NCBI GenBank assembly: GCA_964614575.1
Contig: CAZTLX010000159.1
Location: forward strand, 1-10,614
DNA length: 10,614 bases
Direction of reading: 5' to 3'
From: JBGTLW01 sp964614575
GTDB lineage: Bacteria > Planctomycetota > Phycisphaerae > Phycisphaerales > Phycisphaeraceae
Shown: one piece after another, positions 1 to 8,600 of the stretch
Numbering within the stretch: position 1 is the stretch's first letter
How the letters are laid out: every line of letters starts with the position of its first letter
Translations under genes and position numbers: made by a program
Notes under the pieces: model-generated
What the model was told of the DNA's origin: nothing
What the model saw: the letters and a program-made list of their open reading frames with translations, nothing else
Databases searched by the model: none

Positions 1-401
1 ATCGTTGGAACGGCGGGGGAGAAGGTTACGCGAGTTGGTCGACGGTGGCGGGGGTTGATCGGCCGACGCTGGACGTGCCCGAGCCGTCGCGCACAATCGT
101 CCTCAACGATGGTGCGGGTCTCCGCTGGCGAAGGTCTGACGGCGGGGAGCCGAATCTGCCCTGGGCCGACACCACCGAGGCCGGGGGCGACCTGCCGGTT
201 CGACGACGGTGGGCCCATCAGATCGGTGGGAACGTCACCGCGATGGATGGTTCGACCCGCTTTGTCGCCAATCAATTGATCAGTCCCGCGGATTATCCGT
301 TTTTCTACTACCACACTCGAAGTTGGCCGACCGCAGAGGTCAGCCCGATTTACACGACCCAGTTCAACTTAAATGGCCTGGACCGCCTTCTGGGACAGTA
401 G
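1..401 (+). CDS. Prepilin-type H-X9-DG domain protein, 3' part (5' end outside window)
   Basis: This frame is open from the window edge (first whole codon at position 3) to TAG at 399-401, so only about the last 132 residues are present. A GTG at 45 is inside the open frame and is probably not the start. The C-terminal part shows the H-X9-DG signature: His codon at 216, nine residues, then Asp-Gly at 246-251. Before it lies a segment reading PEPSRTIVLNDG, which fits the 'Pro-Ser-x-Thr ... D' segment usual upstream of this motif in DUF1559/prepilin-type processing-associated proteins. These are pseudopilin-like exported proteins with an N-terminal cleavage/methylation motif and are abundant in Planctomycetota and Lentisphaerae. 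Their substrate is generally unknown, and the N-terminal helix that would confirm the class lies outside the window. The next gene starts about 100 nt downstream in the same direction. Confidence 0.8.
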   Translation, partial: RWNGGGEGYASWSTVAGVDRPTLDVPEPSRTIVLNDGAGLRWRRSDGGEPNLPWADTTEAGGDLPVRRRWAHQIGGNVTAMDGSTRFVANQLISPADYPFFYYHTRSWPTAEVSPIYTTQFNLNGLDRLLGQ

Positions 402-486
402 CCTGGCCGTGAAGGCCGAGATCACAAGCTTTGCTTAAGGGCGTCGGGTGGCGCTTTGTCTATCGGTACACTCGCACTTAACGATG

Positions 487-491
487 AAAGG
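487..491 (+). promoter_or_regulatory. Ribosome binding site deciding the start at 499
   Basis: AAAGG lies 7 nt before the ATG at 499. The two upstream in-frame alternatives (GTG 448 and ATG 484) lack such a site and would put about 5 to 17 extra residues before the signal peptide. Confidence 0.6.
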
Positions 492-498
492 CTCACGC

Positions 499-3400
499 AT
501 GCGCTTAAGTTGTGATATCCGCCTCAAGACCTTGGCCGCACTTGCAGCCGTGGTCATCCCGGTGATCACGCACCGCGCTGCCGCGCAGACGGTGGCCAAC
601 GTGTTCCCGCCCGAGTGGGTGACACGGATGAACATCCCGCAGATGAGTGAGCCGCCGACGATTGACGGGCGCATCAATGCGGAGGAGTGGCGTGAGTCGG
701 TGCGGCTGATGGGGGCCGCGAGCGAGCCGCACGCGGTGGATTTTGCCGGGGTGGACCTGGCGTTCCACGTCGCGTGGGATGCGGAGCACCTGTACATGGC
801 CGGTCACGCGCCGCTGCCGCCCAACAAGCGGCTGATCCGGCAGAAGCGGGAGCGTTACACCTCCGAAGTGATCTGGGACGACGCGTTTGAGTTTGGCATC
901 TCGCTGCTGGGTCGCAACCGGGCCGAGGGCGAGGTGGACAGCTTCTTCAAATTTGTGCTCAACTCGCTGGGTGCGGGCGAGTACATCCGCATCTATCCGA
1001 ACATCGGCCAGTACCTGTACAACTGGCGGCCGGAGATGAAGATCGCCAACGCGGTGCATGAGATCGACGGCCGGCGGGTCTGGCAGATCGAGATCGCCAT
1101 CCCGCTTGAAGACCTGTCGATGCCGCGCGAGCATCAGGCGGGCGATCCGATCCGGCTGCTGTTCAATCAGTCGATGAAACTTGGCGATCACTTCGGGTGG
1201 AACCCGATCCCGACCGCCAGCGGGTTCCTGGTCGATGCACAGTGGCCCACGGGATTGCTGACCGACGACCAGCCGTTTGCACGGATCGAGCGGCTGGGAG
1301 GGATGCTTGAGGATCGCGTGGACCTGGCGGTGGCGCTGGTGAACCCGACCGATCAGCCGGTGACGATCCATGCGAAGGTGCTGGTGCGCAACGAAGGGCA
1401 GGCCACGAATCAACCGGATCAGAACGTGCCCGACCATATGGCGCTTGACGAGCGTCAGACGATCGAGGTGCCGGCCGGTGAAGAGGTCTTGTTCACGATC
1501 GATCGTGAGCTGGAAGGCATGACGTACAGCTATGGCGAATACCGCGACACACAGGGGCGACGCGGCTACTTCCAGATGACCTTCACCACCGCAGACGCCC
1601 CGGCCGCACACCCGGTCTATCACTTCGCCACGGCGTTCAAGCGCAAGGATGGGCCGAACATCTTCACGATGCCGCAGCCCGAGCTTGCGGACGAGGCGTT
1701 CCCGTTGCAAGCGCGATTTAATCCGGTGCGTAGCAACCTGTTTCTCTCGGCCGATACCCTCGACGCCCACAAACTCGAAGGTCGTAAGCCCGCGGTGATG
1801 ACCTTTGAGGTTCGGCGTGACGACGAGGTGGTGCATACCGGGCGGATCGAGCGATTCGTGCATGAGAAGTTTGAGGGATTGGCGGAGTTGCCGGAGCTTG
1901 AGCCGGGGACCTACACCGTGGTCGCGTCGCTGGTCGATGCCGCCGGGCAGGTGCTGCTGGAACACGAGGGCTTGAGCATCGAGAAGAAGGACGAGGCGGC
2001 CGAGTTCGGCGCGTGGTGGGGTAATCAGATCGGGCGTACGGATCGGCTCTTAAAGCCGTTTGAACCGGTGAAGGTCGAGCAGTCCGGCGCGACGACCCGC
2101 GTCGCCGTCACGCGGCGTGTGTATCAGCTCGACGGGTTGGGCTTGCCCGCAGCGATCGACTCCAACGGTGGTCCGGTGATGAATCAGGGCGCGCGGGTTG
2201 TGGCGGTGATCGGTGGGGTTGAGCACGTGATTGAGCCGGAAGGCTCCCCGCAGGTGACCCGCGCGAACGATTGGGAGGCGCATTTCGAGGGCCGTGGTCG
2301 TGCGGCAGGCTTGGAGGCGACGGTCAGCGGCCACATCGAGCAGGACGGTCTGACCGACCTGCGGATCACGTTTACACCGCGGGGCCAAGCGGTAGCGCTC
2401 GATGAACTGCGGATCGAGTGGCCGCTGGATGATTCACTGGGCAATTGGGTGGCTTGCATTGGTGTGGGCGGGAACTATTCGGCACGTTTCATCGATAAGG
2501 CCCCGGCGGGCGAGGGGCAGGTGTGGAACACGTTGGCTCACATCGGCAACGCGGGGTCGGGCATGACGCGGGGCAACTTCACCGGCAACCTGTGGGTGGG
2601 CAACGAGCAGCGGGGGCTGCTGTGGAGCGCAGATACCGATGAAGGGTGGGTGCCGCGCGATGATGCGCCCGCGCACAGCCTCACGCGCCGGGGCGATACG
2701 CTGGTGATGACCAATCACCTGATCAGCCCACCGGCCGAGGGCGACGCCCCATTTGTGCTCGATGAGCCTCGCACCGTACAGGTGCAATACATGGCCTCGC
2801 CGTTCAAGCATCTGGCCCGCGGCTGGCGGCTTAACCAGGGCTCGTCGGCCAGTGGATTCAGCGAGGGGCCAAAGTACAAGATCAACTGGGATACCAACGA
2901 GGAGTTCTTCAGCATCCTCAGCCCGCCCTTCGAGGACAAGGCCCGTTGGCCGGAGTATTTCGCCCACACCGCAGAGGTCGCGGCCCAGCGCTCGCGTGAA
3001 CATGGGCTCGGCGGCGTCTGGCCCCGCTACCGCGGCTACCTGGCCAATCAGATCGCGATGCGTGGCTACATGATGAAGACCCGCGAGCCGGGCCTCTACG
3101 ACTATTTCCGCGCCGATTGGCTCGATGGCGGCAACGAGACGCTCAATGATTCCTACACCGATTACATGATGTATCTGGTGGACCGTCATATCCGCGAGGG
3201 CGGGCTGGCGCACGTCTACTATGACATCGCCATGACGATGGTCAGCGATGCGCTGTCGGCGGGGTTCGGCTATCTGCTGCCCGACGGACGCATCCAACCC
3301 ACGAGCATGGACGGCACCGTGCGCGAGTGGTACAAGCGCAACTGGGCTCTGTTTCAGGACCACGGGCTCTACCCCGGCGGGGTTTCCGGCCACGCGACCA

Positions 3401-4521
3401 ACGCGATCATCCTCAAGTCCCTGCCCTTCGCCGACGCGGTGCTCGATAGCGAGTTCTCGATGCCCGATCCGATCGATGCGTACCCGAAGGACCGGATGAT
3501 CGCGATGTCGGTGCCCCACGCCTTTGGTACGGTCATCGACCACCTCAACTACATGAATCCGCACTGGGCTGCGCTGCATGATTCGTCGATCGGTGGCGGG
3601 ATGTCGTTTACCGCGCGGGAGGGCGGCAGCATGTTCCGCACCATCCCCTGGCGTCTTTTCGGGATCACGCGGGATGACGTGCGCTTCGTGCCCTACTGGC
3701 GCAATCCCATCGTCCGCGAGAAGCCCGAGCAGGTGCTTGTTTCGGCGTGGGTACGACCGGGTGCGGCGATGCTGGCGATGCTCAATCACGGCGAGAGCGG
3801 ATCGCCGACGGACCCGAACGCGGGCCTGCCGATCGATATCGCGTTGGACCTCGAAGCGCTGGGCGTGCCCGCGGACTTGCCGCCGTCACGCCTGTGCCTG
3901 CAGGAAGTGGTTATTGACGAGAACCGAATCAGCGGACGATGGGGGGCCATGGAATACCCGTGGTTCCAGAGCCTTCCCGTGATCGCCGGCGACCCAACCG
4001 ACCTATATCATCTACGCCAGCGAGAGCCTATCCAACCGAAGCTTGATGCCTCCCGCGGCATCCTGAACGGGTTCGAGCTCAATCATCGTGAGTTTCGCTA
4101 TCTGCTACTGACCTGGGATGGGCACGACGCCGAGCCAAACACGCTGGCCCTGTTTCCTCAATCGCTGCACGAGCCGCTCCGGGCCTGGGGCCTGCTCCAC
4201 GCCCAGACGCGCGAGCTGTCGGACGATCAGCGACGCGAGGTGATCGCCTGCGATCAGGACGGCGTGGTGTTGCACGCCTGGCACCGCGGAGATGGGGTAC
4301 TGCTTCGGCTGCATCATCCCGGCGATCAGCCCGTGACCGCCACACTCACGCTGGACCTTGACGCATTGGGTCTCAAGGTCGAGCAGCTTTGGAAACAGTT
4401 CTACATGCCCTTCGATCTGAGCCTGCAAGCGGAAGCAGCGGGATTCAATGGCTGGGCCGGCACCTGGACCCTGACCTTGGCACCCGGCCAGACGCGGGTG
4501 CTGAGCCTGATTCGAAACTGA
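499..4521 (+). CDS. Large secreted DUF6067/GH123-like protein with N-terminal CBM9-like domain
   Basis: The product is 1340 aa from ATG 499, chosen because AAAGG sits 7 nt upstream and translation then opens directly into a signal peptide: basic start, hydrophobic stretch at residues 12-23, likely cleavage after AAA at 27-29. Residues about 49-260 resemble a CBM9/DOMON-like sugar-binding domain (PPTIDGRINAEEW, then WDAEHLYMAGHA). Beta-sandwich-like segments follow to about 495. From about 503 (WWGNQIGRTDRLLKPFEPV) the protein resembles DUF6067, a family related to glycoside hydrolase 123; typical segments are GNLWVGNEQRGLLWSADTD from about 696 and a MASPFKHLARGW-type segment near 765-778. A HVYYD motif (Asp909) aligns by eye with IYFDN of the downstream gene and is a candidate active-site region. 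The likely role is hydrolysis of a glycan outside the cytoplasm; the substrate is not deducible. It is the first of a probable two-gene operon. Family assignment is from motif recognition, not a search. Confidence 0.8.
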   Translation: MRLSCDIRLKTLAALAAVVIPVITHRAAAQTVANVFPPEWVTRMNIPQMSEPPTIDGRINAEEWRESVRLMGAASEPHAVDFAGVDLAFHVAWDAEHLYMAGHAPLPPNKRLIRQKRERYTSEVIWDDAFEFGISLLGRNRAEGEVDSFFKFVLNSLGAGEYIRIYPNIGQYLYNWRPEMKIANAVHEIDGRRVWQIEIAIPLEDLSMPREHQAGDPIRLLFNQSMKLGDHFGWNPIPTASGFLVDAQWPTGLLTDDQPFARIERLGGMLEDRVDLAVALVNPTDQPVTIHAKVLVRNEGQATNQPDQNVPDHMALDERQTIEVPAGEEVLFTIDRELEGMTYSYGEYRDTQGRRGYFQMTFTTADAPAAHPVYHFATAFKRKDGPNIFTMPQPELADEAFPLQARFNPVRSNLFLSADTLDAHKLEGRKPAVMTFEVRRDDEVVHTGRIERFVHEKFEGLAELPELEPGTYTVVASLVDAAGQVLLEHEGLSIEKKDEAAEFGAWWGNQIGRTDRLLKPFEPVKVEQSGATTRVAVTRRVYQLDGLGLPAAIDSNGGPVMNQGARVVAVIGGVEHVIEPEGSPQVTRANDWEAHFEGRGRAAGLEATVSGHIEQDGLTDLRITFTPRGQAVALDELRIEWPLDDSLGNWVACIGVGGNYSARFIDKAPAGEGQVWNTLAHIGNAGSGMTRGNFTGNLWVGNEQRGLLWSADTDEGWVPRDDAPAHSLTRRGDTLVMTNHLISPPAEGDAPFVLDEPRTVQVQYMASPFKHLARGWRLNQGSSASGFSEGPKYKINWDTNEEFFSILSPPFEDKARWPEYFAHTAEVAAQRSREHGLGGVWPRYRGYLANQIAMRGYMMKTREPGLYDYFRADWLDGGNETLNDSYTDYMMYLVDRHIREGGLAHVYYDIAMTMVSDALSAGFGYLLPDGRIQPTSMDGTVREWYKRNWALFQDHGLYPGGVSGHATNAIILKSLPFADAVLDSEFSMPDPIDAYPKDRMIAMSVPHAFGTVIDHLNYMNPHWAALHDSSIGGGMSFTAREGGSMFRTIPWRLFGITRDDVRFVPYWRNPIVREKPEQVLVSAWVRPGAAMLAMLNHGESGSPTDPNAGLPIDIALDLEALGVPADLPPSRLCLQEVVIDENRISGRWGAMEYPWFQSLPVIAGDPTDLYHLRQREPIQPKLDASRGILNGFELNHREFRYLLLTWDGHDAEPNTLALFPQSLHEPLRAWGLLHAQTRELSDDQRREVIACDQDGVVLHAWHRGDGVLLRLHHPGDQPVTATLTLDLDALGLKVEQLWKQFYMPFDLSLQAEAAGFNGWAGTWTLTLAPGQTRVLSLIRN

Positions 4522-4542
4522 TCAACGGGCGATTCGTTCACG

Positions 4543-4547
4543 AAGGG
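4543..4547 (+). promoter_or_regulatory. Ribosome binding site deciding the start at 4555
   Basis: AAGGG is 7 nt before the ATG at 4555 but only 1 nt before the in-frame ATG at 4549. Spacing therefore supports 4555, removing two residues from the longest reading. Confidence 0.65.
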
Positions 4548-4554
4548 AATGACC

Positions 4555-7500
4555 ATGAACACACGCGTTTGTACGCGGGGCGTTTGCGCCTTACCCGTGC
4601 TGGTCGCGGCGGCGCTCGCGGCCTGGCCTGCGCCGGCAGCCGATCTTGTCACGCCCGAGGATCACATCACCCCTTTGGCCGGGCTGTTGCCTTTCGCATA
4701 CTACCCCTCGACAAACGAGTTGGATGTCGCATTCGACCGCGCAGGCGCGCTCGTGCGAGAAGCCTTTGCCGATCCCGCACCCGCCCGCATGGTCGAAGAC
4801 GCGCAGCCGGGCCTGGCCTACGCATACTACGAACACAATCCGTGGCAGTGGAACTCCGATCTGCCGGACTTCGCTGACTTCACGCCAAAGGCCACCGGTG
4901 TGCTTGGCAACTTGAATCCTCGTGAGCTGACGACGCTGGGCTCCGGCTGGGGCGCGGTGTATGTCGGCTACATCGATGTGCCGCAAGATGGGCTGTATTC
5001 GTTTTACGTGCGTCCGTTTGCCAAGGGCCGGCTGATGATCAACGGGCGTCAGATCGTCGAGACGGTGCGCTACGGCGCTTATAACTGGAGGGGCGGGGCG
5101 ATCTCCCTCCGGGCCGGACGTCACGCCATTGCCTTCGAGCAACTGGGCTGGGGAGAGTGGAAGAATCACGAACTGCCGCCAGAGACCCTGCGGATCGACG
5201 GCCCCGGACTGCCCTACCAGCCGCTGCCCGACCGCATCCTTTCGCACACGCCGGCCCAGGCACGCGAACCCCGGGCGCCGCAGGTTCAGCATGCCGATGA
5301 ATCGCCGGCAACACAGGTCCCCGAAACACTCGACTCGGTGGAAGTGCGCGTCGTCGGCCTACACGGAGGGTCGGTGCTGGCAAGAGGGTCTCTCGAACTT
5401 GATGAGCAGGGTCGCGCCCAGGGCCGGATGTCGCTGCCTGACCTGCCTGATGGGCAGTACACGGTTGAGTTCGGATTCGGCGGTCAATCAATCCGCGCCC
5501 TGTCGCACTTCCGACGCATCCATTTCCCGTGGGAGGGCAACACACTCGGGATAGAAGAAAAAGTCTATCCGCCTTTTGAGCGCGTGCGGGTCGATGGCGC
5601 GCAGGTCTCGGTCTCCGACCGCACCTACACGCTCAACGCGTTTGGCGCGATCGATCAGGTGATCGCAAAGGATCAACCACTACTCGCGCAGCCCATGCGG
5701 TTGGTCTGCCAGACCGCTGACGGCGAACAAGCGTTCCGGGTGATCCAGCCAGTGCGCGGCTATTCGCCGCAAGTGGACCGGGCGGTGTTCAACGCGGCGG
5801 CGGAGACTGACGTTATCGCGGTGAACACGACCTCGACCATCGAGGAGGACGGCTGCATCCGCGTGGCGATGACGCTGAGTCCCGGCCGGGTTCCGGGCAT
5901 GATCGAGCGCCTTTGGCTGGAGGTCTCGCTCGATGATGAGCAGGTGCCTCTGTTCCACTACGTGGCCAACAATAATCTGCGCCATAACTATGCCGGTGCC
6001 ACGCCCCGCGGCGGGCGCATCCGCTGGATCATCCCCGATCAGAGTGGCCTGCACGCCTGGCCCGCCATCCCGCCGACCTGGGAGGCCGATCCCGGACCGG
6101 ATGACGGCATGATCTGGAACGCCTTGCAGACCAACACGAATCAGTACCGCGTGGACGAGCAATGGGTGGAGCGCTATCGCGGGACCGGTCACGAAAACAC
6201 CCGTGATCTGGATAACTTTGTCCCTTACATCTGGCTTGGCTCGGCCGAGCGAGGCCTGGCGTGGTTCGGCGACACCGACCGCCACTACCGCGGCCGACAC
6301 GATCAGCCCGTGCAGACCCTCTCGCGCGAGGGCGACCGCGTCGTCCTGCGTATCTACTTCCTCCAGCAGCCGACGCGGATCGTTGAGCCGTTCACCATCA
6401 CCTATGGTCTGATGGCCAGCCCGACCAAGCCCATACCTGCCAACTGGCGCAGCGAGCCGGTCCCCGGCGGTGCCGGCCTGCCGGTCGTGTGCTGGGGCGG
6501 CTACTGGTGTGCCGACAAATACCCCGACAACCGTGACTTTTCTGTCGTGGACCTGCGACAGGAGGCACGGCGACGTGACCAGCGAAATCAAGTCCCCTGG
6601 TCGCAGGAGATGCTCGATGAGCTGGCCTACCGGGAACAGACCCGTCTGTGGATCGATTCCGATGTACTGGGTTACCCTTGGGATCAAGCCGTCCAGCACT
6701 GGTATGGGCAGAACGCTACCTACTTCGAAGAATACATCATTCGCCAGCGCTCCGAAGAGTGGCAGGTTTTTCAGGATGAATGGGCGGTACAGTCATTTAA
6801 CCGCTTCCTGGGAACCGACGCCCACTGGTACGTCGGCGCTACACCCCGCAGTTACCGGGACTTTGTTCTTTATTACGCCAATGAATGGCTCAAGCGCGGC
6901 GTGAGCATCTACTTCGACAACACGTTTCCAAAAGTCGATCGCAATCACTACGCCAACGGCTTCCATGGGCGCACCTTCACCATGTGGAGCCAGCGCGATT
7001 ACCACCGCCGTCTCTATAAACTGCTCAGCCGCTATAACCAGCGGGACCCGGAGTGGCCGCTCCACTTCACGGTTCATATGACCAACACGCAGGTGCTGCC
7101 GCACACCACGTGGGCCACCGCCACGCTCGACCTCGAACAAGGCTACCGCGTCTCACCTGATGGCAAGGAACTGCCCTTCCCGCCCGAATACACGCTTGCC
7201 GTCACGCTGGGCCGACAGGTCGGCGTCACGCCGCACGTCATGCACCCGCTGCGTAACATAGGCAGATTCACGATTGCCGATCGCACCCTCACCCCGCGAC
7301 AGGAGATCAACGACTGGGGCATGCACGCCGTACACGAGTTGGCTCACCCTTGGTATTGGCGCGAGACGTGGTTCGACCCCACCACGCGAGCCCACGACTA
7401 CCGCAAGCTGTTCCTCGAAGAGTTCGACTACGGCAAGCCGGGGACAACAGTTCACAACTACTGGGCCGATAAACCCTATCTCCACGTGGATCATCCTAAG

Positions 7501-7770
7501 GTGCGCTGGATCGTGTTACTCCGCGAACAGGAACCCCGCGGCCTGTTGGTCCTGCAAAGCTATTCGCCGCAAGCCCTGAATTGCTCGATAAAACTTCCAG
7601 CAATAACCGCCCTGATGGACGCCGAGACCGGCGAGTACACCAAGACCGATGAACGGGGTCAAATCATCCTGAATTTGCCCGAGGACTACAGCACGCGGGT
7701 TTTTGTGTTCAGCAATTCACGCGAGTCCCTTCCCCAGAAACCACTGATTCCACGCGCAGGCGCACCGTGA
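4555..7770 (+). CDS. Large secreted DUF6067/GH123-like protein with N-terminal PA14-like domain
   Basis: The product is 1071 aa from ATG 4555, a start set by Shine-Dalgarno spacing. The N-terminus is a signal peptide (MNTRVCTRG, hydrophobic stretch 10-24, cleavage near PAPAA at 25-29). Residues about 83-220 resemble a PA14 beta-barrel: GYIDVPQDGLYSFYVRPFAKG, then INGRQIV and LRAGRHAIAFEQ, the order usual in this carbohydrate-binding fold. A small Ig-like beta segment follows at about 262-310. The DUF6067/GH123-like core starts near 333 (EEKVYPPFERVRV) and includes LGSAERGLAWFGDTDR from 561 and YGLMASPTKPIPANWR at 617-632. The second half is rich in Trp and Tyr, with a IYFDN motif (Asp788) that may mark the catalytic barrel. 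It shares this core with the upstream gene, 33 nt away, but carries a different N-terminal binding module, so the two probably act together on one glycan. No clear intrinsic terminator follows. The exact activity is inference. Confidence 0.8.
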   Translation: MNTRVCTRGVCALPVLVAAALAAWPAPAADLVTPEDHITPLAGLLPFAYYPSTNELDVAFDRAGALVREAFADPAPARMVEDAQPGLAYAYYEHNPWQWNSDLPDFADFTPKATGVLGNLNPRELTTLGSGWGAVYVGYIDVPQDGLYSFYVRPFAKGRLMINGRQIVETVRYGAYNWRGGAISLRAGRHAIAFEQLGWGEWKNHELPPETLRIDGPGLPYQPLPDRILSHTPAQAREPRAPQVQHADESPATQVPETLDSVEVRVVGLHGGSVLARGSLELDEQGRAQGRMSLPDLPDGQYTVEFGFGGQSIRALSHFRRIHFPWEGNTLGIEEKVYPPFERVRVDGAQVSVSDRTYTLNAFGAIDQVIAKDQPLLAQPMRLVCQTADGEQAFRVIQPVRGYSPQVDRAVFNAAAETDVIAVNTTSTIEEDGCIRVAMTLSPGRVPGMIERLWLEVSLDDEQVPLFHYVANNNLRHNYAGATPRGGRIRWIIPDQSGLHAWPAIPPTWEADPGPDDGMIWNALQTNTNQYRVDEQWVERYRGTGHENTRDLDNFVPYIWLGSAERGLAWFGDTDRHYRGRHDQPVQTLSREGDRVVLRIYFLQQPTRIVEPFTITYGLMASPTKPIPANWRSEPVPGGAGLPVVCWGGYWCADKYPDNRDFSVVDLRQEARRRDQRNQVPWSQEMLDELAYREQTRLWIDSDVLGYPWDQAVQHWYGQNATYFEEYIIRQRSEEWQVFQDEWAVQSFNRFLGTDAHWYVGATPRSYRDFVLYYANEWLKRGVSIYFDNTFPKVDRNHYANGFHGRTFTMWSQRDYHRRLYKLLSRYNQRDPEWPLHFTVHMTNTQVLPHTTWATATLDLEQGYRVSPDGKELPFPPEYTLAVTLGRQVGVTPHVMHPLRNIGRFTIADRTLTPRQEINDWGMHAVHELAHPWYWRETWFDPTTRAHDYRKLFLEEFDYGKPGTTVHNYWADKPYLHVDHPKVRWIVLLREQEPRGLLVLQSYSPQALNCSIKLPAITALMDAETGEYTKTDERGQIILNLPEDYSTRVFVFSNSRESLPQKPLIPRAGAP

Positions 7771-8150
7771 TATGACCCGCGGCAGTTCATCACCCACACT
7801 CGTAATCAGTAAACCACTGCCGGAACACCGAGGCATACACACGGTCACCAGCGCTCACGCCGCAATCGACACCGCGCCATCGAAGCAAAGCTGCCCACGC
7901 CGAACACAAGAACCGCTGGGGTTGCCGCTTCCTCACGGGCAGGAACCGGACGCGAGAGACACGCCGCTGGCAACCCCCAAGGCAAACCGCGCCGGCGTGA
8001 CCACGATAGGTAGCATGATGGCATGGCTAATGCGGGACCGGCTCATGACAGCAACCCACTGACGATTCACCCCTTGCTGCCGGATTCCAGCAACGGCTGA
8101 ACCGTTCACCCGCGTACATCGTCGTTGCATTTCACAAGCCCTGATCCAGC
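7771..8150. other. Intergenic region with small inverted repeats, no supported gene
   Basis: No convincing coding sequence is seen. An open frame from ATG 7772 to 8062 has no Shine-Dalgarno site and a composition unlike the neighbours. Inverted repeats visible by eye are CGGCAGT/ACTGCCG (7780-7786 with 7816-7822), GGGGTTGCC/GGCAACCCC (7918-7926 with 7969-7977, enclosing TTCCT/AGGAA at 7929-7945), TTGCTG/CAGCAA (8074-8079 with 8088-8093) and AACGG/CCGTT (8092-8096 with 8102-8106). None is followed by a T-run, so intrinsic termination is not supported. They could be weak RNA structures or remnants of mobile DNA. No tRNA or integrase site is recognised. Confidence 0.4.
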
Positions 8151-8178
8151 TTAATTTTACGGCTTTTTGCGCTATAAG
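8151..8178 (+). promoter_or_regulatory. Candidate sigma-70-type promoter
   Basis: An AT-richer patch in otherwise GC-rich DNA contains TTAATT (8151-8156), 16 nt, then TATAAG (8173-8178). The -10 fits well; the -35 matches only three of six consensus bases. A start near 8185 would leave a leader of about 115 nt before the ATG at 8300, including a short CCCGG/CCGGG hairpin at 8246-8260. This could drive the accessory module to the right. Confidence 0.35.
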
Positions 8179-8288
8179 TAGATGAACGCGGCTTAGCTTT
8201 CCCTCATTCCGGCGAACCCGTTCAAACCCCAGCAACCTTGACCCACCCGGGCGTGCCGGGGCGGTCGGGCTGCGCGCATCCTTAGAAG

Positions 8289-8294
8289 AAGGAG
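8289..8294 (+). promoter_or_regulatory. Strong ribosome binding site before the small ORF at 8300
   Basis: AAGGAG lies 5 nt before ATG 8300. It is the only good translation signal in 7771-8580 and is the main reason to believe that something is translated from 8300. Confidence 0.55.
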
Positions 8295-8299
8295 CAATC

Positions 8300-8443
8300 A
8301 TGAAGGTCACGCAGCATGTCCGCCCGCCGACCCGGCGTCGTGAGCCAGCGGGCAGATCACGCCGTCGCACAGCGTCAAAGCCAAAGCCACGCGTACTTCG
8401 CCGGCCACGAAGCGGTCCCTGCTCGACCTCGACGTTCGGCTGA
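8300..8443 (+). CDS. Short highly basic ORF, possibly the start of a frameshifted small gene
   Basis: ATG 8300 follows AAGGAG and opens a 47-codon frame ending at TGA 8441-8443. The peptide is very basic (MKVTQHVRPPTRRRE, then RSRRR and PKPRVLRRPR) with no domain I recognise. Third-position GC is high for about the first 14 codons and then falls. From about 8344 to 8460 the high-GC3 frame is a different one, shifted by -1; read there it gives protein-like sequence including TKRSLLDLDVRLNRG. From about 8461 to TGA 8511-8513 the bias moves to the third frame. Either the true gene is longer and broken by small deletions or sequencing errors, or this is a short basic peptide and the other bias is chance. 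The strong translation signal supports a real start; the C-terminal end is uncertain. Confidence 0.4.
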   Translation: MKVTQHVRPPTRRREPAGRSRRRTASKPKPRVLRRPRSGPCSTSTFG

Positions 8444-8528
8444 ACCGCGGTATCGGCGGAGCACCGTCAGCCGCTTCACGCATCCCATCGCACAGCTGCC
8501 GGGGGTCACTTGAGTTCAGACCACCCGG

Positions 8529-8555
8529 GCCGATCCGCCCCCAGGCGGGATCGGC
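8529..8555 (+). other. GC-rich RNA hairpin upstream of the DUF932-like gene
   Basis: GCCGATCC-GCC (8529-8539) pairs with GGC-G-GGATCGGC (8544-8555), giving 11 base pairs with one bulged G (8547) and a CCCA loop. It lies 16 nt after the TGA at 8511-8513 and 32 nt before the next ribosome binding site. The following sequence (ggatgttgtatt) is not a clean T-run, so it could be a weak terminator, an attenuator or a transcript-stabilising hairpin. Confidence 0.45.
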
Positions 8556-8600
8556 GGATGTTGTATTCATCTCCCTCACACTTACCAGAAAGGCTTTCCT

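Noticed and set aside
505..1965. A long minus-strand frame (486 codons) opposite the first large gene
   Set aside because: It is the Arg/His/Leu-rich antisense shadow of a high-GC gene; the + strand frame has a signal peptide and known domains.
2434..3789. A second long minus-strand frame (451 codons)
   Set aside because: It too is an antisense shadow of the 499-4521 gene, with no ribosome binding site and no domain.
7772..8062. A 96-codon + strand frame starting just after the stop of the second glycoside hydrolase-like gene
   Set aside because: It has no ribosome binding site, no recognisable domain and a Thr/Pro/Ser/His composition unlike its neighbours; it looks like chance.
8216..8235. 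GTTCAAACCCC resembling a tRNA T-arm in the leader before 8300
   Set aside because: The flanks do not pair into a T-stem, and no acceptor, D or anticodon arm can be drawn.
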